From Irineochytrium annulatum (Eukaryota; Chytridiomycota; Chytridiomycetes; Chytridiales; Chytridiaceae), in assembly GCA_027600665.1 (NCBI GenBank), contig JADGJL010000713.1, positions 1 through 15,082 of the forward strand: a stretch of 15,082 nt of DNA, given 5' to 3'. The number at the start of each line of letters is the position of its first letter. The first letter of the stretch is position 1. A model generated the notes under the pieces. That model was not told where the DNA came from. It did not search any database and saw only the letters and a list, made by a program, of their open reading frames with translations. This document shows positions 1-9,912 of this stretch, one piece after another. Both the position numbers and the translations under genes were made by a program.

Positions 1-2
1 GC

Positions 3-443
3 CCCGAGCCGCAGGCGCCGGAGCAACTCGCGGCAGCAACGGAGGCCGAGCGCGCCGCCTCCGCCGCGTTCGCGCTCAAGCACGGCACGGGTGCAACTGC
101 GCTGGCCCACTCGCCGCCGCCGTTGAGCCTGGCGGACCTGCTGCATTTGAGCTGGAAGGGCGCATTTTTTGGGAGCGGGGCGACAGAAATGCAGCTGCAG
201 AGGACGAGGCTGAGACGGAGTGGCGGATCGGGAGGCAGCATCTCGAGTGCGGGCGTGGTGTTTGGTGGGGATGGAGCGGCTGCCGCAGCTAGTGCGCACG
301 CGCATGCAGCGCCGATGCCGCAGCCCGGGTGGGGCAGAACGATGCAGTGCCTGCAAAAGATTGTTGCGGGTGATTATAGGTATATTGATATTGAATTTTT
401 TTTCCTTCTAGCTAACGCACATTTCCGCATGCAGAGATATTAA
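3..443 (+). CDS. C-terminal end of an unidentified alanine-rich protein (partial)
   Basis: I do not recognise this protein. One plus-strand frame is open from the left edge to a TAA at 441-443. Its first 60 codons have strongly G/C-biased third positions, which supports real coding. The product is rich in Ala, Pro, Gly and Ser, with a short more ordered stretch (LADLLHLSWKGAFFGSG) near residues 42-58 of the visible part. A pyrimidine run followed by CTAG at 396-411 looks like a splice acceptor. With a donor at 370 it would define a 42-nt intron in phase 1 that keeps the same frame, so the protein would end with or without it at the same stop (last residues HFRMQRY). The true N-terminus and most domains lie outside the window. 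The second half could also be 3' UTR read through if an upstream splice was missed. Confidence 0.45.
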   Translation, partial: PEPQAPEQLAAATEAERAASAAFALKHGTGATALAHSPPPLSLADLLHLSWKGAFFGSGATEMQLQRTRLRRSGGSGGSISSAGVVFGGDGAAAAASAHAHAAPMPQPGWGRTMQCLQKIVAGDYRYIDIEFFFLLANAHFRMQRY

Positions 444-1486
444 GGAGAAGGAGAAGTGATGTTTGCTTTCATCGCTAGATTTTATACTATGGTATTATTC
501 CTTTCTGTGCCACTTTTGGAAGAGAGGGGGCACGAGAGATGGGCCGAGAGGGAAGCCCCACAATTGCGCTGAGGATGCGGATGGATATGATGGGATGTGG
601 AAAAAACGGTTGACGATGTACTTGTTTTCGAAGAAATAAGGTGCAGAGATTCCTATGCGATTTCTCATTAGTTGGGCATATTGTACTTTCTGGCAAGACG
701 TTTGCTGTTGTACTTCACTTTTGCCTTTAATTACTTCCACTTTCCACCTCTCCTTGATTTTCTTCTTCGTTATTGCCTTGCCTTCTATCAGTTCTTGATC
801 CTTCATGCACCTTGCTCCGTAAGACCTGTCCATTCTTTCTCCCTTATTTTCTTTATTCGCAACTGTCCATCCATGTCTTTGAGTCGCCTCGCCCTAACCC
901 GTGCGAAGAATTTCATATTTCTCTAAACAACGTTACATGGCGCCTCACCTCGCTCCTTGGCTCGGTGCTCCAGCACTTCGTCCGAGACATGCAACCGCTT
1001 AGCCGCCCCACTGCTGGGAGAGCGCAGCCGTCATACTTAGCCGCTGAGCGACACTTGCAGCACTAGGAAACAAAGCTTACAAGTGAATACGTCGAATTTG
1101 AGAATAATTATGCATCATCAATCGTCCTTACTACAATTCTATGACAAAACATTTACTCATACGTGCAAGGCCGGCGTGATCATATTCGGGCGAGGCCATA
1201 ATTTATTTAAGCTATACAAGTGTGCGCTTTATTTCGATTTTTCTGCTTTAAACAAACAATCTCGGTAATCGGATTTCCTCACTTGGCTCTCGTGCTGTTA
1301 GAGTTATAATCGCCACAAAAAGCTTAAATAGTTGATCCTCAATAAATAGGTTACGGTATGTGCCAGTTTTGCTATTGCTATCCGTCATAAATATGTTAAT
1401 TGTACTGTTGTTTCTGCGTCTGCAAGTGTTGGTCGTCTTGATGGTCGGATTGGTGGATACTGAACTAGTTGGCTGTCCCGGAGAAA
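444..1486. other. Intergenic region between two convergent 3' ends; no gene seen
   Basis: About 1 kb, AT-rich, with several short ORFs whose translations are low-complexity and follow base composition. The plus strand is markedly pyrimidine-rich from about 690 to 870. A 9-bp direct repeat (CTTAGCCGC) occurs at 998-1006 and 1036-1044 in a locally GC-rich patch. I found no tRNA-like B box, no rRNA segment and no transposon terminal repeat. The right part, adjoining 1487, is expected to be the 3' UTR of the zinc-finger gene and the left part the 3' UTR of the edge gene. Confidence 0.6.
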
Positions 1487-2845
1487 TCAAGAGCTGTCGT
1501 CGTCCACCCGCCTGTGGTTCTTCCCGCTCGGGCCGTGCGTCTTCATATGGTTCTTCAGACTAAATGCGGCATTTTATGAAGTCACATTCTCTGTTGATTG
1601 GAAAAAAAAAAAAACAAAACTTACTTGTCGCTCCTGGTGAATTTCGCATCACATAACTTGCAAAGAAACGGCTTGACTAAGTTATAAAATAAACAATCGG
1701 GAACAACCCAACTTCCCAGCAAACGCGCAACACACCATTCTGGTGAATCCTCATATGTCTGGACAGATGTCCGCTGAAAACCATCGTTAAAAGATAACTC
1801 GTCGCAGATGCAAACTAATGCGTTACCTAGAGCTGAAATCACTCGTGCATCCCTTCCACTGGCACTGGTATCTGACGGAGCCGTTCTTGACGACCTTCTT
1901 GAGCTGGGGAGCCTTCTTCGTCGGCGCGCTCGAGCTTGCCACAGGCTTGCCGTCGTCCGATGAGGAGCTTGACTGGTAGGAAATCTCGGTAGCGGCGTGA
2001 CTGGGCCTCCGAGTCGCCTCCGTGATCGGATAGAAGATGTCCGACGCGGCGTAGATGGGCATGCTGTATCGGCGGGTGGCCTGCGTGATTGGGATGAAGT
2101 GGCCGAAGTGCTCCGCAGGGCCGAAGTCCTCCGCGTATACCGGTGCTGCCATAGCGATGTCGCGCGGGCGTGGCTGCCCGGCCCACTCCGCATAGATGGC
2201 CGCCGTGCTGTCCTGTGTCACCGACTGCCCCGACCACGCGTGGACCGACGCGGCGCTGTTTTGGCCATCCCCAAAGTCCACCCTACCGCACGCCGACGCC
2301 TCGTGATGGTTTGAATCGAACATGGTCAGAAGCTCCGACGCGTCCTGGTGGCGCATCTCAGAGAGGTTGCTTACAGCCTCGCTGGAGTCCAGGTGGCTAA
2401 GCTGTTTTTAAACGAGATGTAATTAGAAGCATCAACATCGAGCTAGCATGAATACCGAGAAGTCGGGCATGCCACCGACAGGTCCGACGCAGGGAGACGC
2501 GATCATGCTCTGAAGCAGCGCGTCCGCAGAATCAAGTCCACTGTTATCAATGTAGTGTTGATCGGCCGCATACCACACGTTGCCCGCGATTGGCGGGTGG
2601 GCCAACATGGGCTGCACCGGCAGATCATTGGGGACATAGATTCCGTGGCCGACGCATCCGTTCCCCGCGGTGATGAGATTGCCCGCATACTCGGCGGCCG
2701 AGTCGTCGACAGCCGTCTCGCCGCTGCTCCCGCTCTCGTGATTCCAGCTCGGCCCGGTCTCTCCCCAGGACGAACAGCCCGGGGAGTGCGGGTAATGCAG
2801 GCCGGCATACGGGTCGCTGTCCGGTTGCGGGTGAGGGTGAGCCAT
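1487..2845 (-). CDS. C2H2 zinc-finger protein, putative transcription factor, 375 aa, five exons
   Basis: Likely a nuclear DNA-binding regulator; its target is unknown. Deduced exons, in gene order: 2845-2456, 2401-1827, 1773-1736, 1676-1625, 1559-1487, with introns of 54, 53, 59 and 65 nt, all GT-AG and phase-consistent. Residues 1-300 are low-complexity, acidic and rich in Ser, Ala, His and Tyr, as expected for an activation or regulatory region. Two C-terminal fingers follow: C310, C315, H328, H332 (C-x4-C-x12-H-x3-H, with SSSGHLSRHMRIH) and C340, C343, H356, H360 (C-x2-C-x12-H-x3-H, with FTRSDNLKNHMKTH). The linker is HQNVKP instead of the usual TGEKP. The helix signatures SGHL and RSDN are common in fungal two-finger regulators. 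The tail is basic then acidic and ends DDDSS. An open frame continues past the stop to 1248 in another frame, so an alternative C-terminus cannot be excluded. I am fairly sure of the family but cannot assign an orthologue. Confidence 0.85.
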
Positions 2846-2960
2846 CTCGACGCGGAGTTGAGATAATTAGAAGACAGACCCTTTGCAAACAGATATCGGT
2901 TTATTAGCCTTGAAGGACAATGAACATCTGATGCAATCAACGTAGCGGAAAACGACGCGC

Positions 2961-3014
2961 AAAAAAAAAGAAAAAAGAAAAAGAAAAGAAAAAGAAAAAG
3001 AAAAAGAAAAGAGG
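2961..3014. repeat. Polypurine (A4-6 G)n low-complexity tract
   Basis: About 54 nt built almost only of A-runs interrupted by single G. Read on the minus strand it is a (CTTTTT)-like pyrimidine tract 116-169 nt upstream of the zinc-finger start codon. Such CT-rich tracts are frequent in fungal promoters and 5' UTRs. A slippage-prone microsatellite is the plainest description; any promoter role is inference. Confidence 0.8.
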
Positions 3015-3231
3015 AACGACGAGAAAGGAAGTGAAAAACGCGCCTACTAATTCGCCACGGTTTTCCAGGAATCTGAGCACTTCTCGTTTTGGCTTGGTCC
3101 AGAAAAAATAAAATAAAATATAAAATTATATTCTAGGGTCTATTCTGACCTAAAACAGTGTCAAGGAAAACCTTGCAACATGTCGCTGTGTACGCATGCT
3201 CGATAAACATCGTAAAACAGGTACCATTCAA

Positions 3232-3237
3232 TTTATT
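3232..3237 (-). terminator. Putative poly(A) signal of the carboxypeptidase gene
   Basis: Minus-strand AATAAA lies about 99 nt past the carboxypeptidase stop codon, in AT-rich sequence. It is a short motif and could occur by chance. Confidence 0.4.
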
Positions 3238-3335
3238 CAATGTGCCCAAGCACATTTTACATCTTCCTATGAGGGTTTTTTCATACAAGTCCGGCATTAC
3301 CCTTTAAGAGCAAAAAATCGGTTCCACTTTGCCCC

Positions 3336-4915
3336 TCACTTGGGCGGTGGTACATCGGGCGGGATCGTGTGGGTAAGGACGAAGTTAATGAAAAACTTCA
3401 TAGCAGCCCAAATCTCCTGACCCGTCGGAACAATTTGGCTCGCCGGAAGCTCAAAGCCGTGCGACCCCGTGTCACGAAGCTCGATGGTGAACCCGGCCAT
3501 CCCCAAGCTCGTCGTCATCCAATCGTCTGTGCACCCCGCAGCCGGGTACAGGCTCGCGCCGGGCTCAGACGTGTATGACACGCCCGATTGTGACTTGATG
3601 GCCGATGCCATCCCGTCGCCTAGCTGCTTGAGGACTGCCTCATTTTTCGCAACCGTTGACGTCCAACCCCAGTTGCGAAGCACCAGCTGGCTGTAGGAAT
3701 GGAAGTCAATCCCGGCGGAGCCCCCGATCGGTTTGAACGAGGCGATATAGTCCGACAGCGTTTTGGTTTCGGGCTCGGAGAAGGGCTTGGTCCCTTGATA
3801 TACATCCGAGCTGGTGTCGGTGGACGCCCCGGCGTAGCCCCAGTGGTCGTCCCAGTTGCGGTTCAAGTCGACGCCGAACGAAGAATCGCCGTTGTTGCGG
3901 CGGTTCTTGCGCCAGAGGCGGTCGCCGTTGCTCGCGCGGGTGTATTCATAACCGTCCGGATTCTGGTTGGGGGTGATGACGAAAATGGCCTCGGAGAGGT
4001 AGGTAGAGACGGGGGAGTTGCCAGCCTGGTTCAGGAGAGTGCCAGTGAGGAACATGACCGTCGCTGGGGAGATCCACTCGCGCGCGTGCTATTAAGTCGC
4101 GTCAGTTCAACGTATAGTAGCTCAAAAAACACAGAACGACATTCTCACCTGTCCGCCGTTCCACCAAATGAGCTTCTTGTTTGCGTTCGAGACCTGGTTG
4201 TCCGTGACGATAATGGCCGAGATGTTTCTCCCTTCGTTCGTCATCTTGCTCGACGAGATGGCGGGCACGAACGTGGCGTAGCGAGGCGCGGCCGCGGCGT
4301 AGGCCTGCATCTTGGCCGCGATGGCGGCGCTAGACTGATAGTTGCTAAAAAAGCTATCGGTGGACGGGTCGGGCACAGTCGCAGGTGGGGTCGGTCCCGT
4401 AGTGGTGGTCGTCTTCGACGTCGACGTGGTCGTGGATGAGGTCTTTGCTGTGGTCGTCGAGGTCTGCGAACACGCAGGAAGTATGTTAACAAGTAACAAG
4501 GCCAAGGCCTGTAAATACAGCTGCACTTACAGAAGAAGGCGGGGTGCCACCACCTCCTCCCGTCCCTCCCCGCTTGGCCAAACCGTTCCGCCCAAGCTCC
4601 CTCAAGAAGGTGCAGTCGAGCCCAAGTTTCATCAGCTGGTTCCTCTCGGCGGCGTTCTTGACCCTGATATCAGCATTACCCCCTTAATCATACAAACAAT
4701 TAACTTTAAACAAGAAAGGTCGCAGCGAGAGACAGCGACTAACCGAGACGGATGCGGTGCGTCCACACATCCAAACCGAGTGCGACGAGCTGAGAGTGCT
4801 GCTCCGCATCCATGACGGCGCAACGGTGAAGCTCCTGGACCTCAGGCGCGGGCGACGCGCCGGCGAGGAGGAGCGATAACAAGAGAGGCAGCAGGCGGGC
4901 GATGAGGTACTTCAT
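3336..4915 (-). CDS. Secreted M14A zinc metallocarboxypeptidase precursor, CPB-like specificity pocket, 463 aa
   Basis: Removes single C-terminal residues from peptides outside the cell or in the secretory route. Exons: 4915-4744, 4682-4531, 4463-4149, 4088-3336; introns 61, 67 and 60 nt. Residues 1-21 form a signal peptide (MKYLIARLLPLLLSLLLAG). About 22-95 match an activation propeptide and end with a dibasic KR at 94-95. Residues 96-140 are a Gly-rich then Ser/Thr/Pro-rich, mucin-like linker. The catalytic domain follows, with zinc ligands H214 and E217 (HARE) and H343 (DFHSYSQ), substrate-binding N289/R290 (LNRNW), Y394 and the general base E416 (TIELRD). The residue matching pocket position 255 of bovine enzymes is D401 (YPAAGCTDDW). 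Asp there marks carboxypeptidase B and preference for C-terminal Lys or Arg. All key residues are present. The start is the first ATG and gives the signal peptide. Family assignment is secure; substrate preference is inferred. Confidence 0.94.
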
Positions 4916-5431
4916 TTTGGGGTAAGCGAAAGAACCTCGGGGGTCCCATAACCGTATTTAACGACGAGAAGAAGCCGTGGAATGACCCTTGGCTGAAGCG
5001 GAGCGCGGCAGAAAAAGCAAGCGGAACGGGTGCAGCCCAATTCAAAATAGGTGGTGGGGTCGTAGGCGCATGCAGATTAGTACGCGTCCCCTCGTCGGCC
5101 CCGTCCATGAGTGATGTGCGGTTGCCGGTGGGCCGGGCGTGCTTTTGATAGCGGAGATAGTGGGGCTCCTGCCTCTTCCTGCAGTCCTCCCGCCGCCGTC
5201 GCGCCACTCAGCATGGACCCACCGCGTCCGTGCTTTGAGGTGGTCAACTTTTGGCGTCGCCATTCTCAGGTATACATATTTACTACGTACATGCATCATT
5301 ATTAATATTCTGCAATAAAGAATCTACATACGCACAAGTTCTACAGTTGAACCATTCTCCAGCTTATAAAAAAGAACGCCACTTAACATGCGAAAAGTCG
5401 CTCTTTGACACGCATAAAGTACATCTCCCTA
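4916..5431. other. Intergenic: carboxypeptidase promoter region and CatSper-like gene 3' flank
   Basis: This 516-bp gap holds the upstream region of the carboxypeptidase gene and the 3' UTR of the CatSper-like gene. Short open frames in the GC-rich half (about 4920-5250) overlap each other on both strands and have no recognisable domain or start context, so I treat them as chance. The half near 5260-5430 is AT-rich. Nothing else was seen. Confidence 0.55.
4954..4961 (-). promoter_or_regulatory. TATA-like element upstream of the carboxypeptidase gene
   Basis: Minus-strand TTAAATAC lies 39-46 nt before the ATG in an otherwise GC-rich stretch. The spacing suits a core promoter with a very short leader, but the motif is degenerate and no transcription start is known. 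Confidence 0.25.
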
Positions 5432-8400
5432 TTACCACACAGTGGCTTGCCTAAAGAAGTACAGCAGGTACGTAGTCAGCAAGAACACGGCAAAACCAAT
5501 GGCCGTAACGCTCATCGTCGTCAAGACAATCGCAGTTCGGGGGGTATCGAATATCACGTACACCTTTTACAAGAACTTTAAGAACCGAGCGAACATCACA
5601 GCTATAAATACAAACCACAAATTCATGAGTTAGTGGGCAGTACTCGTCTTCGGCGACCTCCGCTCGGAAGTGATAAAGCTCAGCGCCCTGAAGGTAAAAG
5701 CAATGTTCAAACTACGCTAGGTTTTATGGCAGCGCCTACCTCCCATACTATCCCGTCACCGGCTTTCGGATCCATCAAAACGCTCGTCGCATTTTTGGTT
5801 TTATTGCATGAAGAAGCGGCTGCATAAACATCAAATTAATAAGCAGCCGCGCGGAGGACCGAATACGCACTTCCGAGGCAGAAATCAGTCCTGTTGTTGA
5901 GCTCGGTCAATCGATAACGGCTCGTCAAGTTAAAAGTTGTGACTCCGTATTGAAAGAGGCTGAATTGCGGAATGAAAATTTTATCGTACAAAACGCGTTG
6001 GGCCTAGGACGACGAGCGAAATATCGTCAGCTTGTGAAATACATCAGTCGCACAGTACCCGATCTATGCAGTCAGAGTTTGCGACCAGCATTGACGTGGC
6101 GTCGTCGTCCGTGCAAGCGCAAGCCGTCCTGCTTTCCCCACTCGGACACCTCTTGTAGCTTCCGGTCCGCTTGGATATCGAGTAGCGATCATTGTATCGA
6201 GGAGCCAGTGGGTCCGCGTTGTAAATATTCTGAGAAGTAGGAACAGCTGTCCCGAGAGACGATGGCGGTCGGTAGTTTACCTGCATGGGGTGCGATCGAA
6301 TTTAGCGGAGAATAGAGACAAAAAAAGAAAAGGGAGAGGCGCGTACCGGCAGCATTTCAATCTGCGAAACCCCGCCCAGGAACGTCAAGTTTAGATACAA
6401 CAGTTCGTACTTGGACACATCCGTTTTCAACTGCAGGTATCTCGTCGGCGGACAATAGTCGACAAGCCGAATTGTCAGACCCACGTTTGTGCACGTTAAG
6501 GGTGCTAGCAGCGGTCTCACTGTGAACGTGCCTTGACCCTTCAACCGTTAGTGAGGCTGAATGTTAAGTGCATACCTACTTGTACTCCGACATCTTGTAA
6601 CGCAACAGACGTCGAATACGTGTTCGAGAAAGAATCCAGCGTACTGCTAATGTCGTAGGAGTACAGGCTAGGGTTCGATATGAATACAGACAAGCCGGAC
6701 GCAGGCCCTTCAACTATCGGCACCGTACTTGCAACAAGCTTGGAGCTCAGGGTTATGTTTGACTTAAATCCGAGGTAGTAGGCGCTCGTTAACGTGCTTG
6801 AGCTTTCTAGCGAAACCCGGCATGTCGCCACTTGAAGCTTCCACGACCGCGCCTGAATACGTTAACCGTTTCCCACCGGTAGAGACCTACCCTCGATGCA
6901 ACCGAAGGAAAGGTACCAGCAACGTAGGCGGAATTGAGATCAAAAAGACTCCATTGCCCAGGTGCAAATGTCGAGGACGCTAAAGCCCCAGCAAAGGCGC
7001 CGACCTTATCACTTTGCATGAGTACACGTAGGGCGTGCAGCTCCTTACCCTAACTACTGTTGGACTCGAATAGTCAAGAATTATACCCCATCCAGTTGTC
7101 GCAACTATCGCAGACCCCTTCACTGTGCCCATCAGCGGAAGAAATGAGGGCGAACCTTACATGACGGGTCGAATGCAAAACTTCCGGAAGCGACGGTCAC
7201 GTCAGCCACACCGTTCACAAACGAGCTAAAGGTTACAGACTGGCTGGCCGTCGTTGCACGCTCTTTGAACGAACGGAAGTCGAACATACTCCATTTCCCG
7301 CTTGGCGCTATTCCGAGCACAGTCGGGGCTTTGACAACGAGAGCAGTAGCCGTAACCGGATCGACGATGTTAAGTATCAAATAAGAGCCCCCCAAAGCGG
7401 TAATCGACTTCCCGATGTCGCTGTACTGCCAGCCACTCGCGCCCGTGCTCGACGAGAGCGTTAGGTTGACGGGTTGAAGGGATAGGCCGGAGACAACGCT
7501 ACGGATGAGGTTTGGTGAAAAGGAAAGGCTCTGCTGAATAGCTGGAGAAGCCGAATCTGCGATGAAGTCACGCCCTATCGAAGCCGTAGCTAAAAGTCCG
7601 TCCGCGCTGACGGCTTGAATAATCGCGTGGCCGCCGACATCCAAGGTTATGTTGTGGCCGACATGGAAGTCGCTGAAGGCGCCGCCGCTCGGTTTGTATA
7701 CATAGAATTGTACGATTCCACCGCCGCTGAAGATAGGTACGAGGCTGGCGTCGAAGGAATCATCAGCAGTGGCTATAAGAGAATCCGTCGGCACAACGCT
7801 TGTCCCAGGCAACATCCCGTCCGCTAAGGACGGTAGCAGATTCGTCGCTGCCTTTAATTGACCGGCCGTCCACAGTTTAATAGCGATAGTATTGCCCACA
7901 TCGTCCACCAGCACTTCCCCAATATCTCCTGAACCAAAGCCGATGTAATTAGTGATCTCTGCCATGTTAAGCGACGCAGAGGAGCCGTAGAACACTCGAT
8001 TTAGCGTGGTCTGAAGGCAGAGGAGCTGATGTGACTTCGAGGACCGGAAACTCCTAAAAACGTCACTTGATGACTGACTTTGCAGCTGATATGCCTTCAT
8101 CCAGTTATTTCCACGGTCGGAAGATCTCCAGATCTCGGTTCCAAACACGAAGAGATCGACCCCGTTAGCGTGAAACGTCATGCCGGTCACCACGGTATTG
8201 GAGGGGAACGTGAACAAGGTTACAAGAGAGGTGCTAGCAGAGCTATTAATCTGCGTTCCATCGATAACAACGCTGGCCCCGTAGGCGCAGTATGTAGATC
8301 CGCAGCTTCCCAAGAACTTGCCGATTAAGTAGATGTTCCGATTCATGACCGCGTCTCGCTGCACAGCGACGAAGCTCGCATTGGCGCCGGCACCCGGAAC

Positions 8401-9912
8401 ACTAGTCGCTTTAATCGCGCTAGACCACGAGTTTACCAAAATGCCAGGGTTGTTTGCATAAATCAAGCTGTCCCTGGGTGTTTTGGCAGCGAAAATTAAA
8501 AAAGCATAGCTAGCTTCCATGCGGAAGCAAAAGGCATTAGTTGTCAATAATGCCGCCGAGGCCCCCGAGTCAATAGCTGACTGCCCCGTAATCGCTTGTG
8601 TCACATTCGAGCTCGACTGTCCCGCGTAATTCATTGTGATGTAGTACAGTCCCGACGAAGTGTAGAACAGAACGAGCGGCCTCAAAATAGCAATGTCAGT
8701 TGGCACCAGGTTGCTGCAATTGATTTTAGGGGCCCCAATGCACAATGATCCTGACATCCACGGTTGGCCAGTGGGATTCTTAGTTAAATCCCGAAGCGAA
8801 AAACTATACTGGAAGCCGTCTCCAGAAGATGCAAGTAGAAACCTCGTTGGCGTGGAGGTCAGCAAAATCATAGAGTTCTTTTGTGAGCACTCGTCGCATG
8901 CAAACTTCGCTGACGTCGGCGTGAAACCCTCCGTTGCTAACGCTGAGGCAAGCGATTCGCGTGCTGTCTGACCGTCGCTTCAGTTTTCGCTCGATTAGCA
9001 AGCAAGTACCGAGTTCACACTGCGCATGAGGTATCCAGTGTTGAACGAATTGATGTAAGGGACGCTGATGTCATATGTTCGGTCGGCTGTCGAGCACGAC
9101 AAAACGGACGCCATCTGCCTCGACACTTTTAAAAGAAGGGGCACGGAGCTTTGCATATTCTTCGTCGGCATGTCGAAGAACCATCCACTGCCCTTTACTT
9201 TCCTTAGCGGAGCATAAAACACAAAATCACGTTACGTTCGACACCCCCAGCTTGACGTCAAACGCGTTGCTAAGATTGAAAACGCTTGCGACGGGTGGCG
9301 TGGCGATGGAACTGAATACTTGTGAAAGAGAGCTGCTCTGTGACGATGCATCGGCTGCGGGATTTGTAACGGTGACAGTAAAGGTGGGCATCGCAGATCC
9401 CAAGAACCTCTGGTGCAATGGAAGAGTAGAGGTGGGGTCCCAGTCACATTCAACGTGGTAGTTGAAACAATCAGCTGGTCCCTGTTAAAGACGTGCGAAC
9501 GCATCTGCATACCTCGTTTTGTGTCGACACGCAGCGGCAAGATTGTGAAGGAGGCGGGAGACCCTTGACTCGTCGAGCTGTACGTGCCCAGCCCGGTTGA
9601 CAGCGACTGCATGAAGGGTTGGTCGCTGACCTGAAGGCGGACGTTTTTTACTCCAGGCGTCGAGAACGAGTACGAGACAGTCGGGGGCATTCCAGTAGAA
9701 TTCGACAGCGCATAGCTATTTTGACCATCATCGAAGTCGAAGGAGTAGTAGAAAGTCCCGGTTGCGTTTGGAACTGTCGTGCCACCAGCGTCGAACTGCA
9801 CAATTTCCCCGCAATACAGAGTCTGTGAGCTCGCACTGAGAGACAGGCGGGGTAATATGCCGTTGGCAGTGGATATCGGCGCGTTGAATAGAGCGCCGCG
9901 GCTGAGGTCCAT
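5432..9912 (-). CDS. CATSPERB: CatSper auxiliary subunit, beta-like, about 1306 aa, thirteen exons, 5' end unresolved
   Basis: CatSper is the flagellar calcium channel; its auxiliary subunits form a large extracellular canopy over the pore. Exons: 9912-9513, 9474-9236, 9192-9010, 8967-7161, 7122-7049, 7004-6891, 6852-6580, 6538-6347, 6280-6059, 6003-5871, 5819-5740, 5687-5616, 5563-5432; introns 38-66 nt, phases consistent. In order: a PKD-like domain (about 22-105, FDFDDGQ and YSFSTPGVKNVRLQV), an NYHVECDW segment (about 140), a propeller-like region with an Asp-box SSDRGNNW (about 555), two blocks carrying G[KQ]WS[ML]FD (about 831 and 917), the family block VNYRPPSSLGTAVPTSQNIY (1095-1114) and a CACTDD cysteine cluster, then WEGAELYHFRAE, and one membrane span (about 1272-1298) with a short tail. 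Beta is my best match, but gamma, delta and epsilon share this layout. No signal peptide follows the first in-frame ATG. The frame stays open 75 nt further upstream without another ATG, so a first exon is probably missing. The acceptors at 5564, 6539, 7005 and 9193 end in AAG. Confidence 0.84.

Larger units (their letters stand above)
2846..3335. other. Intergenic: zinc-finger gene upstream region and carboxypeptidase 3' flank
   Basis: This 490-bp gap must hold the promoter and 5' UTR of the zinc-finger gene (left part) and the 3' UTR of the carboxypeptidase gene (right part). It contains a near-perfect purine tract at 2961-3014 and an AATAAA-type signal on the minus strand at 3237-3232. No supported ORF or RNA gene was seen. 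Confidence 0.6.

Noticed and set aside
888..899. CCCTAACCC, resembling a telomere repeat unit
   Set aside because: A single partial unit with no tandem copies; expected by chance.
487..926. Overlapping open frames on both strands (up to 112 codons)
   Set aside because: Low-complexity products that follow the pyrimidine skew; no splice logic, domain or codon bias.
1360..1563. Plus-strand frame with a hydrophobic N-terminus resembling a membrane peptide
   Set aside because: It has no ATG at its start and runs antisense into the last exon of the zinc-finger gene; the hydrophobicity comes from T-rich DNA.
2503..2940. 145-codon minus-strand frame overlapping the first zinc-finger exon
   Set aside because: Arg-rich shadow frame; the exon in the other frame continues in phase into the zinc fingers.
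3699..4439. 246-codon plus-strand open frame
   Set aside because: It is antisense to the carboxypeptidase exons, and the Val/Arg/Gly-rich product mirrors the GC-rich codons on the other strand.
4342..4815. 157-codon plus-strand open frame across carboxypeptidase exons 1-3
   Set aside because: The Val/Asp-rich part is the complement of the Thr/Ser linker codons, it crosses two introns of the real gene, and no domain is visible.
4842..5299. Two overlapping minus-strand frames upstream of the carboxypeptidase
   Set aside because: Arg/Pro-rich products of GC-rich promoter DNA, one overlapping the signal-peptide exon in a wrong frame; no homology recognised.
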